64,000 bases of DNA from Cupriavidus sp. BIS7 (GCF_000292345.1 NZ_ALOU01000010.1:149798-213797), one strand, 5' to 3'; numbered from the stretch's first letter, positions 1 to 9,460 are shown. The notes: generated from the letters alone by a model not told the origin. Translations and numbers: made by a program.

Positions 1-1084
1 GGCTCAGCACGCGCCAGACCCGCTGCCGCGCCGCTGGCAAATGGCTGACATGGACCATGCTGTATTCGATTGCCGGCTCGCCGCCGCGTATCCGCTTAAA
101 GTGCGCAGCACCCGAACTGAAATTGAGCAGACAACGGCGCTGCACCGCCTCCCGAAGGCATATCTGCGTAATCAGGCGATACAGGCCGAGCTTCTGCGGC
201 AATGCAGTGTCGTAGCCAACCACCGGCGCCGTAAGCACCTGCGGATTGCCAAACCAGCCCAGAACGCCGTCGATCTGCCCTTCTCTGCTGCGCAACGCGC
301 GCAGTTCCAACCAACCATCGCGCTGACCGGCCCGTAGCCAGTCGGCACTGAGCTGTGGATTCAGTGGGCAGTATTTCTCCAGGTACAGGAGGTTGTACAG
401 ATGCGCGAGGCGCGAATAGTCCTCGTTGCGGAGGTCGCTGCCGCGCACAAGCTCGTACGGAGACTTGCGCAGTAGACTCGCGTCGATGCGGCTGTTGTGG
501 CGTTGCAGGAAGCCTGCTGCCTCGCCTTCGCGCGCATCGAACAAGTAGACTTGCCGGCTGGGAATCGCAAGGTAGCCAAGTCCCCTCAGGCGTTCGATCA
601 GGCCCGCATTGCTGAACAGATTCAATGAGCGAAAACAGATAGCGTGCTCGGGAAACGCCCGGACCAGCAGATCAGTCATTTCGGGCAGATCCGCGCCATC
701 CCAATCGTCTGGGTAGACATTGGTCGATAACAACCAGTTGTTCACCTGGACAAGCCGGTCGATGTGCGCCGATGCCAGCCAGCCTCCCATGGCGCGTATC
801 AGTCCGCGCAGAGGCCAGGTCAGCCAGGCGTAGCCAAGCTGGGCCAGCTCGTACCGCGCATACCCGGTATACGCCGTTAGTGGCGACACCACGTAACTAT
901 TGTCGGCACGCTCACTGCCCTCATTGACGCTCACCGGAAAGGAATACGCGCCGGTGTCCAGCACATGCATGTGCGTAGCAATATTCCGAATCGCACAGGG
1001 CCCATGGAGCGCGAACGCTGCCAGCGCAGCATGGTGTGTAGCCTCGTGGCTGGCGGCAAATTGCTCCGCGGATAGCAGCCTCAA
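1..1084 (-). CDS. GNAT-like acyltransferase, C-terminus beyond window
   Basis: An open frame of about 360 codons runs on the minus strand from a TTG at 1084 to the window edge. The TTG overlaps the stop of the ATP-grasp gene (TTGA overlap) and has a GGAGG seven bases upstream, so the start is reasonable. The C-terminal part (TALPQKLGLYRLI, then LNFSSGAAHFKRIRGGEP) resembles GNAT/FemAB-like acyltransferases, but no catalytic residue can be assigned with certainty. As the last gene of a translationally coupled operon it probably acylates or transfers a group to the pathway product. The function is inferred; the reading frame and coupling are seen directly. Confidence 0.7.
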   Translation of the reverse strand, partial: MRLLSAEQFAASHEATHHAALAAFALHGPCAIRNIATHMHVLDTGAYSFPVSVNEGSERADNSYVVSPLTAYTGYARYELAQLGYAWLTWPLRGLIRAMGGWLASAHIDRLVQVNNWLLSTNVYPDDWDGADLPEMTDLLVRAFPEHAICFRSLNLFSNAGLIERLRGLGYLAIPSRQVYLFDAREGEAAGFLQRHNSRIDASLLRKSPYELVRGSDLRNEDYSRLAHLYNLLYLEKYCPLNPQLSADWLRAGQRDGWLELRALRSREGQIDGVLGWFGNPQVLTAPVVGYDTALPQKLGLYRLITQICLREAVQRRCLLNFSSGAAHFKRIRGGEPAIEYSMVHVSHLPAARQRVWRVLS

Positions 1085-2229
1085 GGCATCTCCTCCAACG
1101 CCTGCCCATCCCATTCGATATCGGCGGTGGCGGCGGCGAGCAGTCCACAACGCCGTCTAACTGCCCGGCTAACTATTTCGATGAGACCGGAAATTTGCGC
1201 TGGAAGTGGTCCGAAGTCCCCTGGTCGCGTCACCACGTCGGGAGCTGAAAAGTAGTCGCGCCAGAATCCGGTGTCAAACAGGTGTTTTCCAGAGGCGAAA
1301 AGAATCATGGCAAGAGCGACCTGGCGTGGCCTGGGCGCCGGTGTCAAGACTCCTTCAGCACCTAGCAAGGCCGCTACGAGCGCCTTGGGATCGTCGGCAA
1401 AAAGATGTACGCCGCTAGTGGCACGAGGATTGCACTCAAGCACGCGGCACGAGCCGTCGGCCTGTTCGATGAAATCGAACGCCACTTGCCCCGTATAGCC
1501 GGTTTCGGCCCCAAATCTCTCGACGAACGCCTGGATCGGCGCCGGGCTGGTGGGCTCGAACCAGATGCCCGAGCCGCGACCGACACGATATCGCGGGTGA
1601 TAGCAAGCATGCGCGGTCAAACGGCCTTCGACCAGCAAGCTGTAGCTGCAATGTTCGCGGCCTGCGGCGTAGCGTTGTGCCAACCATGGCCGCACCGGCG
1701 TCGGGCTCAGCCGTGCGACTTGCGCCGGATCCGGACGCAGCAGGGTGCGATTGGCGAAGCGCGAATAGGCGGGCTTGAACACCCAGTCACGCGTATCCTC
1801 ACCCTCCGCGAACACCTGCGCGGCTGCAGACGATTCCAAAAGATGCGTTTCGGGTGCCTGTACTTCCCAACCCTCCACCATTTGCGCAAATCGTCCCTTG
1901 TGGTGCAGTTCGTGCATCAACGCGAACGGCGGCACGACCACCCGTGCTGGGATGTGGGCACAACCGTGCGAGAGGTAGAACGCCTCCTCGCAGGTTGGCA
2001 CCACAAGGTCTATGCCCCGTGCCACGACCTGTTTTGCGAGCGTGGCAATCCAGGCGGCCGACTGGCTGCGCGGCTCTGGCAGGCGGATATAGTCGTGAAC
2101 CATGTTGGAGAAGCGCCCGACCGGCCAGTGCAACGAATCGCCGACGGACACTCGCCAACCAGCCGCATGAAAGCAGCGGGCCCATTCCAAGCATGCCGGC
2201 GCACGGGCACCAAGGATCAGAACGTGCAT
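1081..2229 (-). CDS. ATP-grasp domain protein
   Basis: The 382-residue protein has a carbamoyl-phosphate-synthase-like layout. An N-terminal pre-ATP-grasp Rossmann segment (ILGARAPACLEWARCF) is followed by an ATP-grasp core ending in a metal-binding strand with ECNPRATSG. ATP-grasp enzymes join a carboxylate to an amine or thiol through an acyl-phosphate. A GGAGG lies seven bases before the ATG. The gene overlaps the upstream ligase by 13 bases and the downstream GNAT-like gene by 4, so all three are probably translationally coupled. The substrate is unknown. Presence of both an ATP-grasp and an AMP-forming ligase in one operon suggests a two-step acyl or amide assembly. Confidence 0.85.
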   Translation of the reverse strand: MHVLILGARAPACLEWARCFHAAGWRVSVGDSLHWPVGRFSNMVHDYIRLPEPRSQSAAWIATLAKQVVARGIDLVVPTCEEAFYLSHGCAHIPARVVVPPFALMHELHHKGRFAQMVEGWEVQAPETHLLESSAAAQVFAEGEDTRDWVFKPAYSRFANRTLLRPDPAQVARLSPTPVRPWLAQRYAAGREHCSYSLLVEGRLTAHACYHPRYRVGRGSGIWFEPTSPAPIQAFVERFGAETGYTGQVAFDFIEQADGSCRVLECNPRATSGVHLFADDPKALVAALLGAEGVLTPAPRPRQVALAMILFASGKHLFDTGFWRDYFSAPDVVTRPGDFGPLPAQISGLIEIVSRAVRRRCGLLAAATADIEWDGQALEEMP

Positions 2230-3575
2230 GCCAGTCCCTCCGGTACTGCCACCAGCCTTACCCGGCGGCGCTTCACGCCTCGCGCCGGGGGGCGCCAGTC
2301 GGAAAAATCAAGCGCGGGAGACTCCAAGCCAAGCCGCCGCCAGAGTTGCTCGAATTCCGCGCGGACGCGTTCAACGGCCACCTGGCGATCGCCGTCGGCA
2401 AGCAGGCCCACACCCCATTGCATACCCGATTGCACCACTTCGAATTCACGCACGCTCGGCCCGGCAAACAGCATGGCGCGCCGAATCAGGTCGGGATATA
2501 GCGCAACCCCACGGCCGTCAATGCGGCTGGGCAGCCAGAGCACTTCGTCGGCGCGTCCTTCGATGGCGGCGATCGCGCGCTCCACTCGCCCGCAGCGGCA
2601 CGGCTCGTCGGATACACGCAGTACGTCGTTGAGTCGATAGCGCACAATGAGTTGGGTGTCGCGGGTAAAGTCGGTAACGATGGGCTGAAATCTGGTCCGT
2701 GCTTCATCGATCCAGTCCGGTTCGATATGCACATAACTCTCGTTGAGATGCAGGGTCCCGCGCTCGCACGTGTAACCGAGAAAGCCCTCGGTGGCCTGGT
2801 AAATCTGATGGGGTTCGACGCCGAACGCGTGTCGTACCGCCGCGCGATCTCCGTCTTCCAGAACCTCCGCCACGGAGATGACGTGACTCGGGCGGATGTC
2901 TAGCCGGCCAGCCGCAGCTTCGCCGGCAAGCGTACGAAGTAGGGACGGCGGCGCCACCAGCACGTCTGGCTGGCTGGCGTTCAATCGCGGAAGTGCTGGT
3001 TCGACACCGCTCAAGACATCGAAGAAGCCAAAGTCGATGCGCCGGCTGCTCAACGTCGTGTAGAGGTTGCTGTTGGCGCGCAGAAAGAAGGCCACACGCA
3101 CCGATGGCGTCCACGGCAAAAGCAGGCGCTTGAGCAGATGAGCCGGCAGTACGCGGCCTAGCAAGATGCCAGCCCAGCGCAGGCGTTCTGCCTTGCTAAC
3201 CAGGAATACTCCGCGGTTGCCAGATGTGCCGCTCGACAGGCCCACGGTCAGCGCGTCGGCGCCACCACCAAGCGTGGGCGCGAAGTCACGCGTGGTCTCG
3301 CCGCGCAAGGCAATCTCGAAGGCATCACCAAGGCAGATTCCACGCGTGTTGCGCGCATCGAAATCGGCCATCATTGACGACTTGTCCATGATGGGCAGAT
3401 CCGTGATCGCCACATTTCGAAAGTCCCGGTAATACGGAGCACGAGGCAGTACGTCCCGCAGGAAGCGGGCAAGGCGTGCCTGTTGCCAAGCCTCCAGTTT
3501 CGCGCGGTCGCGAAAGGCAAGTCGCCAGCGAGACTGCGCAAAGTACGCCACCGTACTCAGGGCATTAGGATGCAT
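2217..3575 (-). CDS. Adenylate-forming ligase (F390-synthetase/phenylacetate-CoA-ligase-like)
   Basis: The protein has 452 residues when read from the ATG at 3575, which has a GGAG eight bases upstream. A longer frame extends upstream, but its extra residues are arginine-rich antisense-like sequence. The ATP-binding P-loop of the AMP-forming superfamily is visible (SSGTSGNRGVF), as are the YQATEGFLG and RYRLNDVLR regions typical of the coenzyme F390 synthetase/PaaK branch. Such enzymes activate a carboxylic acid as an acyl adenylate. The start overlaps the end of the metallo-hydrolase gene by 11 bases. A biosynthetic role is inferred from the neighbours. The substrate cannot be predicted. Confidence 0.85.
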   Translation of the reverse strand: MHPNALSTVAYFAQSRWRLAFRDRAKLEAWQQARLARFLRDVLPRAPYYRDFRNVAITDLPIMDKSSMMADFDARNTRGICLGDAFEIALRGETTRDFAPTLGGGADALTVGLSSGTSGNRGVFLVSKAERLRWAGILLGRVLPAHLLKRLLLPWTPSVRVAFFLRANSNLYTTLSSRRIDFGFFDVLSGVEPALPRLNASQPDVLVAPPSLLRTLAGEAAAGRLDIRPSHVISVAEVLEDGDRAAVRHAFGVEPHQIYQATEGFLGYTCERGTLHLNESYVHIEPDWIDEARTRFQPIVTDFTRDTQLIVRYRLNDVLRVSDEPCRCGRVERAIAAIEGRADEVLWLPSRIDGRGVALYPDLIRRAMLFAGPSVREFEVVQSGMQWGVGLLADGDRQVAVERVRAEFEQLWRRLGLESPALDFSDWRPPARGVKRRRVRLVAVPEGLACTF

Positions 3576-4413
3576 CGCGATACTCCTGCCACGCCACCGG
3601 GCAGTGCGAAGGCAGCAGGGCCACCGCTTGCTCGCGCCGCGCGATGTCCGCCAGGCTCTCGAACGTTGCGACATAGCGCCGCCTCTCCGCGCTAATGAAC
3701 ATGGCGGGAATGGCTGGCAGACGGCCCTCCCTCAGTGCAGGCAGCGACCAACATGCGTCGGCGACCAGGATGGCCGGGCGGCCTCCAGCATCCTCAAGGA
3801 AGAGGCCGAGTTGGCCGTGGCTGTGGCCGACCAAAGGCACGCCGATCAGACTACCGTCGCCAAGCAGATCGAAACCCTGTGTGAGTGGTGCCAGCCATCG
3901 GGGCAAATCGCGTTTCGGGCAATTGTCTGCGGCCCTGACACGGGCAAAGTAGTCGGGTGGTAGCAGGCCAGGCAGATGTCCGCCCAGCGTGGCCCGCCAG
4001 CGCTTGCCGAGACGGCTTCCAAAATGCTCGGTATCGGCTGCCAGCGCGATGAAACGGGCATTTGGAAAATCGCGCAGTCCGGCGATATGATCGCCATGGT
4101 AGTGCGACACGATGACCAAGCGGATGTCAGCGGGGGTAAGACCGAAGCTCGCCAACTGCGTCAGAAGCGCTTCATTGGCCGGGAGGTCGACGGGCAGCGC
4201 AGTCCGGTAAAGGCGTTCCGGCCATTTTTCTGTCGCGGAAAAGAAATGGTCAGCGTAACCAGTGTCATAAAGTATCCAGCCGTGCTGAGGATGGCGGATC
4301 AGGCCACAGAGAGCAGGAAAATCCACCCGCCTCCAACGCCCGCCGCGCGCCGCCATGCATTCAAGATGGCGGCATGCACCAACGCGCAGCACGTGCAATG
4401 CAAGTGTCGTCAT
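3565..4413 (-). CDS. MBL-fold metallo-hydrolase
   Basis: This 282-residue protein carries the metallo-beta-lactamase signature HYHGDH near residue 105. Later metal ligands are consistent with GHSHGQLG, a DACWS region and a C-terminal SHCPVAW. The family hydrolyses lactones, thioesters and similar bonds using one or two zinc ions; the general form resembles lactonase-type members. The ATG at 4413 overlaps the stop codon of the upstream reductase as ATGA, which favours it over the longer in-frame start. In this operon it may act as a thioesterase or lactonase releasing or editing the product. That role is inference. Confidence 0.85.
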   Translation of the reverse strand: MTTLALHVLRVGACRHLECMAARGGRWRRVDFPALCGLIRHPQHGWILYDTGYADHFFSATEKWPERLYRTALPVDLPANEALLTQLASFGLTPADIRLVIVSHYHGDHIAGLRDFPNARFIALAADTEHFGSRLGKRWRATLGGHLPGLLPPDYFARVRAADNCPKRDLPRWLAPLTQGFDLLGDGSLIGVPLVGHSHGQLGLFLEDAGGRPAILVADACWSLPALREGRLPAIPAMFISAERRRYVATFESLADIARREQAVALLPSHCPVAWQEYRDAS

Positions 4414-5408
4414 GCCTGTTGCTCCAGCCACCACCGCGCGTGGCGCCCAATGCCTTCGTCGATCGATATCCTCGGTCGCCAGCCGAGTTCATTGCGCAGC
4501 GCCGAGACGTCCAGTGTTTGACTGAATGCCAATACTGCTGCGCTGTAACGCGTTAGCACGGGCTCCCCTCTCCCGAAAATACGCGCGGCGCTTTCCATGC
4601 CTCGGGCAAGCGCGTCGACAACGGGCCATGGCAGCTTGCGGGTGCGCAGCGGCAGTGCAAACTCTCGCGCCATCACCGAGAGGAGGTCTGACAGCTCTCG
4701 AGGTTCGCCATTGCTCACGTTGTAGATGTTCACCTGTCGCGGCAACGGCTTTGTGAGCGCCAGCCAGGCGGCATCAACGGCATTGTCGATGTAGGTCAGA
4801 TCGAGCTGGATGTGTCCGCCGCGCATGATTGGCAGCGCGCCCTTGTGCAGGACTCGCAGGATGCGCGGCATCAGCGTCTGATCCCACGGGCCGAACAGGG
4901 CGCGTGGGCGCAGTATCGCTACCGCGCGTAGTCCTGCCTCTTGTACGAGCGCCTCGGCGGCCAGCTTTGTCCGCACATAGTCATTTGCCGGACTCGGTAG
5001 CTCTGCGTCCTCGCGTATTCCAATGCGATCAGCAAAGCCGAAATAGATACTGGGCGTTGACACATGTACCAGGCGAGGCACGCCATGCGCCTCGCAGGCC
5101 GCGACTACCTCGGCTGTGCTGACGACGTTGGCACGATGGAAGTCATCGTAACGGCCCCATGGCGACGACAGTGCGGCGCAATGTACGATGGCATCCGCAC
5201 CGCGAGCAGCGTTGGCGAGCGCGGATTCTGCTGCGGCATCGCCATGCGACAGCGCCTGCCATCGCACCGGTGCTGGCGCACGGCCAATAACGTTGGCCGC
5301 AGCCTCTGGATTCCTGCCCGTGAAGACCACTTCGGCACCTTCGGCTGCGGCACGCCAGACCAGATGGCGGCCGAGAAATCCCGTGCCGCCGGTAATGACC
5401 AGTTTCAT
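4410..5408 (-). CDS. NAD-dependent epimerase/dehydrogenase, OleD-like
   Basis: The 332-residue protein starts with a glycine-rich Rossmann motif (TGGTGFLGRHL). It shows the extended-SDR pattern, including VHVSTPSIYFG and the catalytic YVRTK (YxxxK). The pattern AALSSPWGRYDDFHRANVV and the C-terminal region closely recall OleD-type 2-alkyl-3-oxoalkanoate reductases and 3-beta-hydroxysteroid-dehydrogenase-like proteins. OleD reduces the beta-keto group made by a thiolase/KASIII-like partner, which matches the next gene upstream. Start and stop overlap both neighbours (TGATG upstream, ATGA downstream). It probably reduces a beta-ketoacyl intermediate; the actual substrate is unknown. Confidence 0.85.
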   Translation of the reverse strand: MKLVITGGTGFLGRHLVWRAAAEGAEVVFTGRNPEAAANVIGRAPAPVRWQALSHGDAAAESALANAARGADAIVHCAALSSPWGRYDDFHRANVVSTAEVVAACEAHGVPRLVHVSTPSIYFGFADRIGIREDAELPSPANDYVRTKLAAEALVQEAGLRAVAILRPRALFGPWDQTLMPRILRVLHKGALPIMRGGHIQLDLTYIDNAVDAAWLALTKPLPRQVNIYNVSNGEPRELSDLLSVMAREFALPLRTRKLPWPVVDALARGMESAARIFGRGEPVLTRYSAAVLAFSQTLDVSALRNELGWRPRISIDEGIGRHARWWLEQQA

Positions 5409-6421
5409 CAGTACTCCAGGACCATACCACCCAGCGACAGTCCGGCGCCAGTGCCCAACAACAGCAGGCGTTGACCGCGCTGAATACGACCGTCGCGAAT
5501 GGCGACATCGAGCGCCGTGGGCAGCGACGCCGCGACCTGATTGCCGTGCTCGGCAAAGATATCCACGATCTTGTCGCGCCGGAAGCCGATCTTCTTCGCT
5601 ATGTGCTTCATGGCGAGCTGGCTGGCCTGATGTGGCACAACCCAGTCGATCTGATCGCGCCCGACACCCGCGCGCGCAAGTAGTCGCTCGACGAACGTTG
5701 GCAGGTGGGCCGCTGCCAGTCTGAATACACCCTTCCCGTCCATGCGGAACTGGGCCAGCCCATCGAACGGCTGGTCTATACGGGCCGGATGATAGCGACT
5801 TCCACCGGCAGGAATTCGACAGAGGTTCGCGCCCTCGGAATACGTGTTCAGCTCTGCCGCGAGCAGACGTGATCTCCCCTCGATACTGGGCCCGAGCACC
5901 GCGGCAGCGGCACCGTCTCCAAATATGGCACTGCTCTCGAGCGTGCTCCAATCGAGACCGCAAGAAGCGATATCAGCGGACACCACGAGCACTCGCCTAT
6001 AGCGACCGGCCACGATTGGCCACGCCATCGTGTCCAGCGCGGTGACAAAACTCAGACACGAAGCGTTGATGTCGAAGGCCGGGATCGCACTTGCGGACAG
6101 ACCCAACTCACGGTGGACCAGTGCGGCATTGCAGGGCATTCCCTGATCCTGCGTGCCGCTTGCTGCCACCAGGCAGTCGATGTCAGCCAGCGAGAGCCTG
6201 GCTGCATCCAGCGCTCGCCTGGCCGCTTCGGCAGCCAGCGTTGCGGCGGTCTCTTCTCTCGTGGCGAAATGCCGCCTGCGTACACCACTCACACGTTCGA
6301 CGGTGCCAATACATCGGTCCAACTGGCGGTCAAGGTCAGTGCTTGCCACCACTTGGGACGGTAACGCGTGACCCGTGCCGAGCAACGCGACAAAGCGGAC
6401 ATCGATTGGAGAGGTTGTCAT
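5408..6421 (-). CDS. 3-oxoacyl-ACP synthase III-like (KASIII/FabH family)
   Basis: This 337-residue condensing enzyme has a complete Cys-His-Asn triad: Cys in DINASCLSF, His in WVVPHQASQ and Asn in AEHGNQVAAS. FabH-like enzymes perform the first decarboxylative condensation of an acyl-CoA with malonyl-ACP, while relatives such as OleA join two acyl groups. The gene lies 9 bases downstream of the HTH regulator and overlaps the OleD-like reductase by one base. The pairing with an OleD-like reductase and an AMP-forming ligase points to a secondary lipid or aliphatic product rather than housekeeping fatty-acid synthesis, because no other fab genes are adjacent. Confidence 0.9.
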   Translation of the reverse strand: MTTSPIDVRFVALLGTGHALPSQVVASTDLDRQLDRCIGTVERVSGVRRRHFATREETAATLAAEAARRALDAARLSLADIDCLVAASGTQDQGMPCNAALVHRELGLSASAIPAFDINASCLSFVTALDTMAWPIVAGRYRRVLVVSADIASCGLDWSTLESSAIFGDGAAAAVLGPSIEGRSRLLAAELNTYSEGANLCRIPAGGSRYHPARIDQPFDGLAQFRMDGKGVFRLAAAHLPTFVERLLARAGVGRDQIDWVVPHQASQLAMKHIAKKIGFRRDKIVDIFAEHGNQVAASLPTALDVAIRDGRIQRGQRLLLLGTGAGLSLGGMVLEY

Positions 6422-6430
6422 CGGCGTGGC

Positions 6431-7171
6431 TCACTGTGTACGGCGACGCAAGCGGGCGAAGTCGGGTGGTTCCCATTCACGTATGGCCAGCAGCATGGCG
6501 GTTCCCTGCCGTTCTCCGATCGTCGCCCGTACACAATCTTCATGAAACTCGGAGAACTGGTGTCGCAGCTTTTGCAACTGCGCCATGAACTGTCGGCGAG
6601 CATCGGGGGTCAACATGCCGTGCACGAAAAATAGGGATTCGGCCTCCCCATTGAAAGGGGCTGTAAGAAAATCGTCGCGCCCCCGACCTGCAAAGAAACG
6701 CGCAATATTACCGCCCGGCAGCCAATCGAAGTCACGCGCAACATTGATTCGGATCCGGTTACCCGGAAGCAAATCGATTAAACGCATGCGGTCAAGCAAC
6801 AACAAATAGCGCAGACATTCGGCTTCATCGAGCTGATAGTGCTCAATAATGTCTACAAGGCGCCAATGGTTGAGGGCGCAAGTAGCCACCAATAGCAATT
6901 TTGGGTCGGAAACCAGTTCGGCCTCCAGCCTCTCATCGAGGCAGACCAGGCGTTGAGAACTGGCGGCGGCAGATTGTGTCAGCTCGGCCAGTGTCATGTC
7001 GAGAAGACCGCAAATGTCGAACAGGCGATCGATCGAAAGATTGCCCGTCGAGAACAATCGCTTCACGCTTGCCTCGGATAGACGCAACGCTGCCGCAATA
7101 TCCCGATAGGTGACACCGCGCTCTCTCAACTTTATTTTTAGCGTGGTAAGCAGTTGCTTACGTTCCGTCAT
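6431..7171 (-). CDS. XRE-type helix-turn-helix transcriptional regulator
   Basis: The protein has 246 residues from the ATG at 7171 (MTERKQ); an upstream in-frame extension is not supported. An N-terminal HTH of XRE type is visible (YRDIAAALRLSEASVKRLF, then NLSIDRLFDICGLLDMTLAEL). About 150 residues follow that may form a ligand-sensing or dimerisation domain. It is first in the operon and only 9 bases before the KASIII gene, so it is probably the local autoregulator of the cluster. Ligand and operators are not identified. Confidence 0.8.
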   Translation of the reverse strand: MTERKQLLTTLKIKLRERGVTYRDIAAALRLSEASVKRLFSTGNLSIDRLFDICGLLDMTLAELTQSAAASSQRLVCLDERLEAELVSDPKLLLVATCALNHWRLVDIIEHYQLDEAECLRYLLLLDRMRLIDLLPGNRIRINVARDFDWLPGGNIARFFAGRGRDDFLTAPFNGEAESLFFVHGMLTPDARRQFMAQLQKLRHQFSEFHEDCVRATIGERQGTAMLLAIREWEPPDFARLRRRTQ

Positions 7172-7694
7172 TGTTCTCGGTCTACTCGATGAGTTGCGGG
7201 TAATTCTGTGCCATCGGCTAGGTAAGAGCCAGCGCACCGATACAAGTATCATATTTTGATACCGTATGGCGTCTATCTTGCAACGACATGCATCGGGGAA
7301 TCACCAATTGATCCCTTTTTAAGGTGGGGCTGCCTGACGGCCGGGGCAGAACTGCGGGTTTTCGAGGTTGCCTGGTACGCCGCGAACGGGATCGACTTAT
7401 CGTGAGCAGTCGTTGGCAAGCGACTGAGCCTGCGGGCCGGCTTGGGCCGGCTGTTGCCTCTGGCGCCAACGCACTCGTGCGCGGGTGGGCTGAGGTCAGA
7501 GTCCGGCCAGGAGCGGTCACCTAATTCGCCCTGTCGTGCACTGCTGACACCCCACTTCGCACCTCTGGCTACGGCTAGCCGGTCGGTGTTACGTTGCTCG
7601 CAGCACGCCTTAAGCCTTGAGCACGCGGACAAGGCACGCACCAACAGCTCCCCGGGCAAAGCCGGGGGGCATACTTCACTGAGTTAGGTTACAC
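7172..7694. other. Intergenic region with hairpin and repeat
   Basis: No convincing gene is seen; the reading frames here lack coding character. The stretch should contain the promoter of the biosynthetic operon to its left. It also contains a copy of a dispersed repeat (7450-7508) and, near 7650-7667, a GC hairpin in which CCCCGG pairs with CCGGGG across a short loop. No T-run follows the hairpin, so it is not a clear terminator. Confidence 0.5.
7450..7508 (+). repeat. Dispersed intergenic repeat, copy A (diverged)
   Basis: This segment keeps the pattern TTGCCTCTGGC, then a CTCGTGCGCG-like part, then TGAGGTCAGAGTCCGGCC. The same order occurs in copies at 46721, 47755 and 50011. It is the most diverged of the four, and its membership is moderately certain. 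Confidence 0.4.
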
Positions 7695-8231
7695 ATGACT
7701 ATTCGCCGAGCATTCCTCGTGCCCTGGTTGTTCGTCGCTGCCGCCCACGCAGAGACCAGTTCATTTAACCGCTTTACGGACGACCTTTCTCAACCGTTGG
7801 AGACTGACGCCACAACGGTAATGGTTAGAGGCATGACGCATGACTTTGCGGGGAAACTTTGCGGGAGGTTGAACAACGCAACCGGGGAAGACGCACAACA
7901 GGAAGTAGCAAAATGGAGAACGCGGAACGACGCGTTCATACGCGGCGCCGCGAGCGTACTGAATGCGCTCGGTGACCGGTATCTTCCGATTGGCGGCGAG
8001 ACTGCCAAGCAAGGCTACTTTCAGATGATTCTGCAGACCACAACGAAGGCAGCCAACCAACGAGTGATGAAGCAGCTAAGCGGCGCAAGCCTCGACAACA
8101 ACGTCGTTCCACCGGAACGCGCATGCTACGGGCTGGCGCGCTTGCTTCATGATGGAATAGCTGACTTTAAACGTTCGCCGGAGATTACGCACGCTCTGGT
8201 CCCCTACATGCAGCAGAAGGGGATTCGTTAG
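7695..8231 (+). CDS. Secreted hypothetical protein
   Basis: The 178-residue protein begins with a typical signal peptide (basic start, hydrophobic core, cleavage likely after AHA). The mature part is mostly helical and polar. It has two cysteines (KLCGRL and RACYGL) that could form a disulfide in the periplasm. No family is recognised. The codon pattern and signal peptide argue that the gene is real. The gene lies 110 bases before another secreted protein on the same strand. Confidence 0.65.
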   Translation: MTIRRAFLVPWLFVAAAHAETSSFNRFTDDLSQPLETDATTVMVRGMTHDFAGKLCGRLNNATGEDAQQEVAKWRTRNDAFIRGAASVLNALGDRYLPIGGETAKQGYFQMILQTTTKAANQRVMKQLSGASLDNNVVPPERACYGLARLLHDGIADFKRSPEITHALVPYMQQKGIR

Positions 8232-8341
8232 TGCACCTAACCTGCAATGTACGCGGACCCGGCCTCGCGGAACCTCGCGCCGCAGATTGAAGCCTCGGCC
8301 GATGCTAAGAAGAATATCTCTTCGCTATTTGGTGCCCGACA

Positions 8342-8887
8342 ATGAACATCCGTATCGTGCAGTTGTCTGCTGGATTCGGCTTTCTCTTGGCTGCAAATTC
8401 GATTGCTTGCTACGCGCTATCGATCCGCACCGACTATCAGGACTTCGATCTAGTCATGACGGCAGAAGAACCTGTTTCTCGGGTCGAGTCCGATAGCATC
8501 GCCCGCTTCGTCCGAGAACACCCCAAAGGTACCCAAGACAAGTATCAAACCTATAGTTTCCTGTTCGGGTCGATTTGCCCGGCGAGCCAAGATGCTGAAA
8601 GAGATTCGCAGCTACTATTGCAACGTCTCAATGAAGTCATTCATATCGTTGAAGCTGCCGGAGCGCATATCGAGCTCCCGACGACTTACTCCGCACCGTG
8701 CAATGCCGCTATGACAACGGAGTTGTCGTCCACATTTAGCAACTCGAAGAGAAGACTGATTTGGATTCATGGCCGAATCAACTGGTTTCCGAAATGGGAG
8801 AACGGGGCGTATGCAGCGCCGGGAAACTACGCAAGATCTTTGAACTGTCAGGCGAGTAAATGTACCCAACAGAATGCTAACGATTAG
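8342..8887 (+). CDS. Secreted hypothetical protein
   Basis: A protein of 181 residues with an N-terminal hydrophobic segment (FGFLLAANSIACYAL) that looks like a signal peptide. The mature region contains five further cysteines or cysteine-rich turns, including a C-terminal LNCQASKCTQQ, suggesting disulfides in the periplasm. No family is recognised. It follows the secreted gene at 7695 in the same direction. Confidence 0.6.
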   Translation: MNIRIVQLSAGFGFLLAANSIACYALSIRTDYQDFDLVMTAEEPVSRVESDSIARFVREHPKGTQDKYQTYSFLFGSICPASQDAERDSQLLLQRLNEVIHIVEAAGAHIELPTTYSAPCNAAMTTELSSTFSNSKRRLIWIHGRINWFPKWENGAYAAPGNYARSLNCQASKCTQQNAND

Positions 8888-9166
8888 TGGGGAGTTAAGA
8901 CCTATCCCGTACGGCCACTTCTGATCGCGAGCGGTCATTGACGCACGGATCGCCAATTGGCCGCTTAGGGTCGAACTGGGACCACTATGATTGCCCGTCA
9001 TGGCAAGCGCTGAAGATCGCGGCAGACACATACAGCTCCAACACTGATTGCGCAGAGTAGTTTGTGCCCCCTTCGGGCGATGCGCGTTTAGGGCAAGAGG
9101 TTCATGATCCATGGACGCGAGTGCACCGGAGGCAGTTCACTGAGCACTCCATTCTCAGGAGAGCCC

Positions 9167-9460
9167 ATGAACCACATTGAGCCAATCACATGTAAGTGCA
9201 GCGTCAGGGTCCAGATTCACGAGTACCCGATGGACCTTGGAGACGACGAGCCGCGAGACAGAGGCTACTGTCCAATCTGCAATCGCCTCCTGTTTGAGAT
9301 GGAGCGCCCCGGTATTTTGGTGACTGAAGTCATCCTCCCTGGAGACAGGACGAAGTGCGCCGACGGCGAGCGCCACCTCGGACTTCCGCCCGGATACGAC
9401 GACGAAGACTGGCCATTTCCCACACTAGCGGAACTACTTCGACGACAGGAAGGCCGGTGA
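9167..9460 (+). CDS. Small zinc-ribbon-like hypothetical protein
   Basis: The 97-residue protein starts at an ATG preceded by AGGAGAG; a longer frame begins at 9104 but lacks a ribosome site. Cysteines occur as CKC near the start and as CPIC in the middle, the spacing of a small zinc ribbon. The C-terminus is acidic and proline-containing. No function can be assigned. Confidence 0.55.
   Translation: MNHIEPITCKCSVRVQIHEYPMDLGDDEPRDRGYCPICNRLLFEMERPGILVTEVILPGDRTKCADGERHLGLPPGYDDEDWPFPTLAELLRRQEGR

Noticed and set aside
1405..2640. 411-codon plus-strand frame
   Set aside because: It is antisense to the ATP-grasp and ligase genes, both of which have clear motifs.
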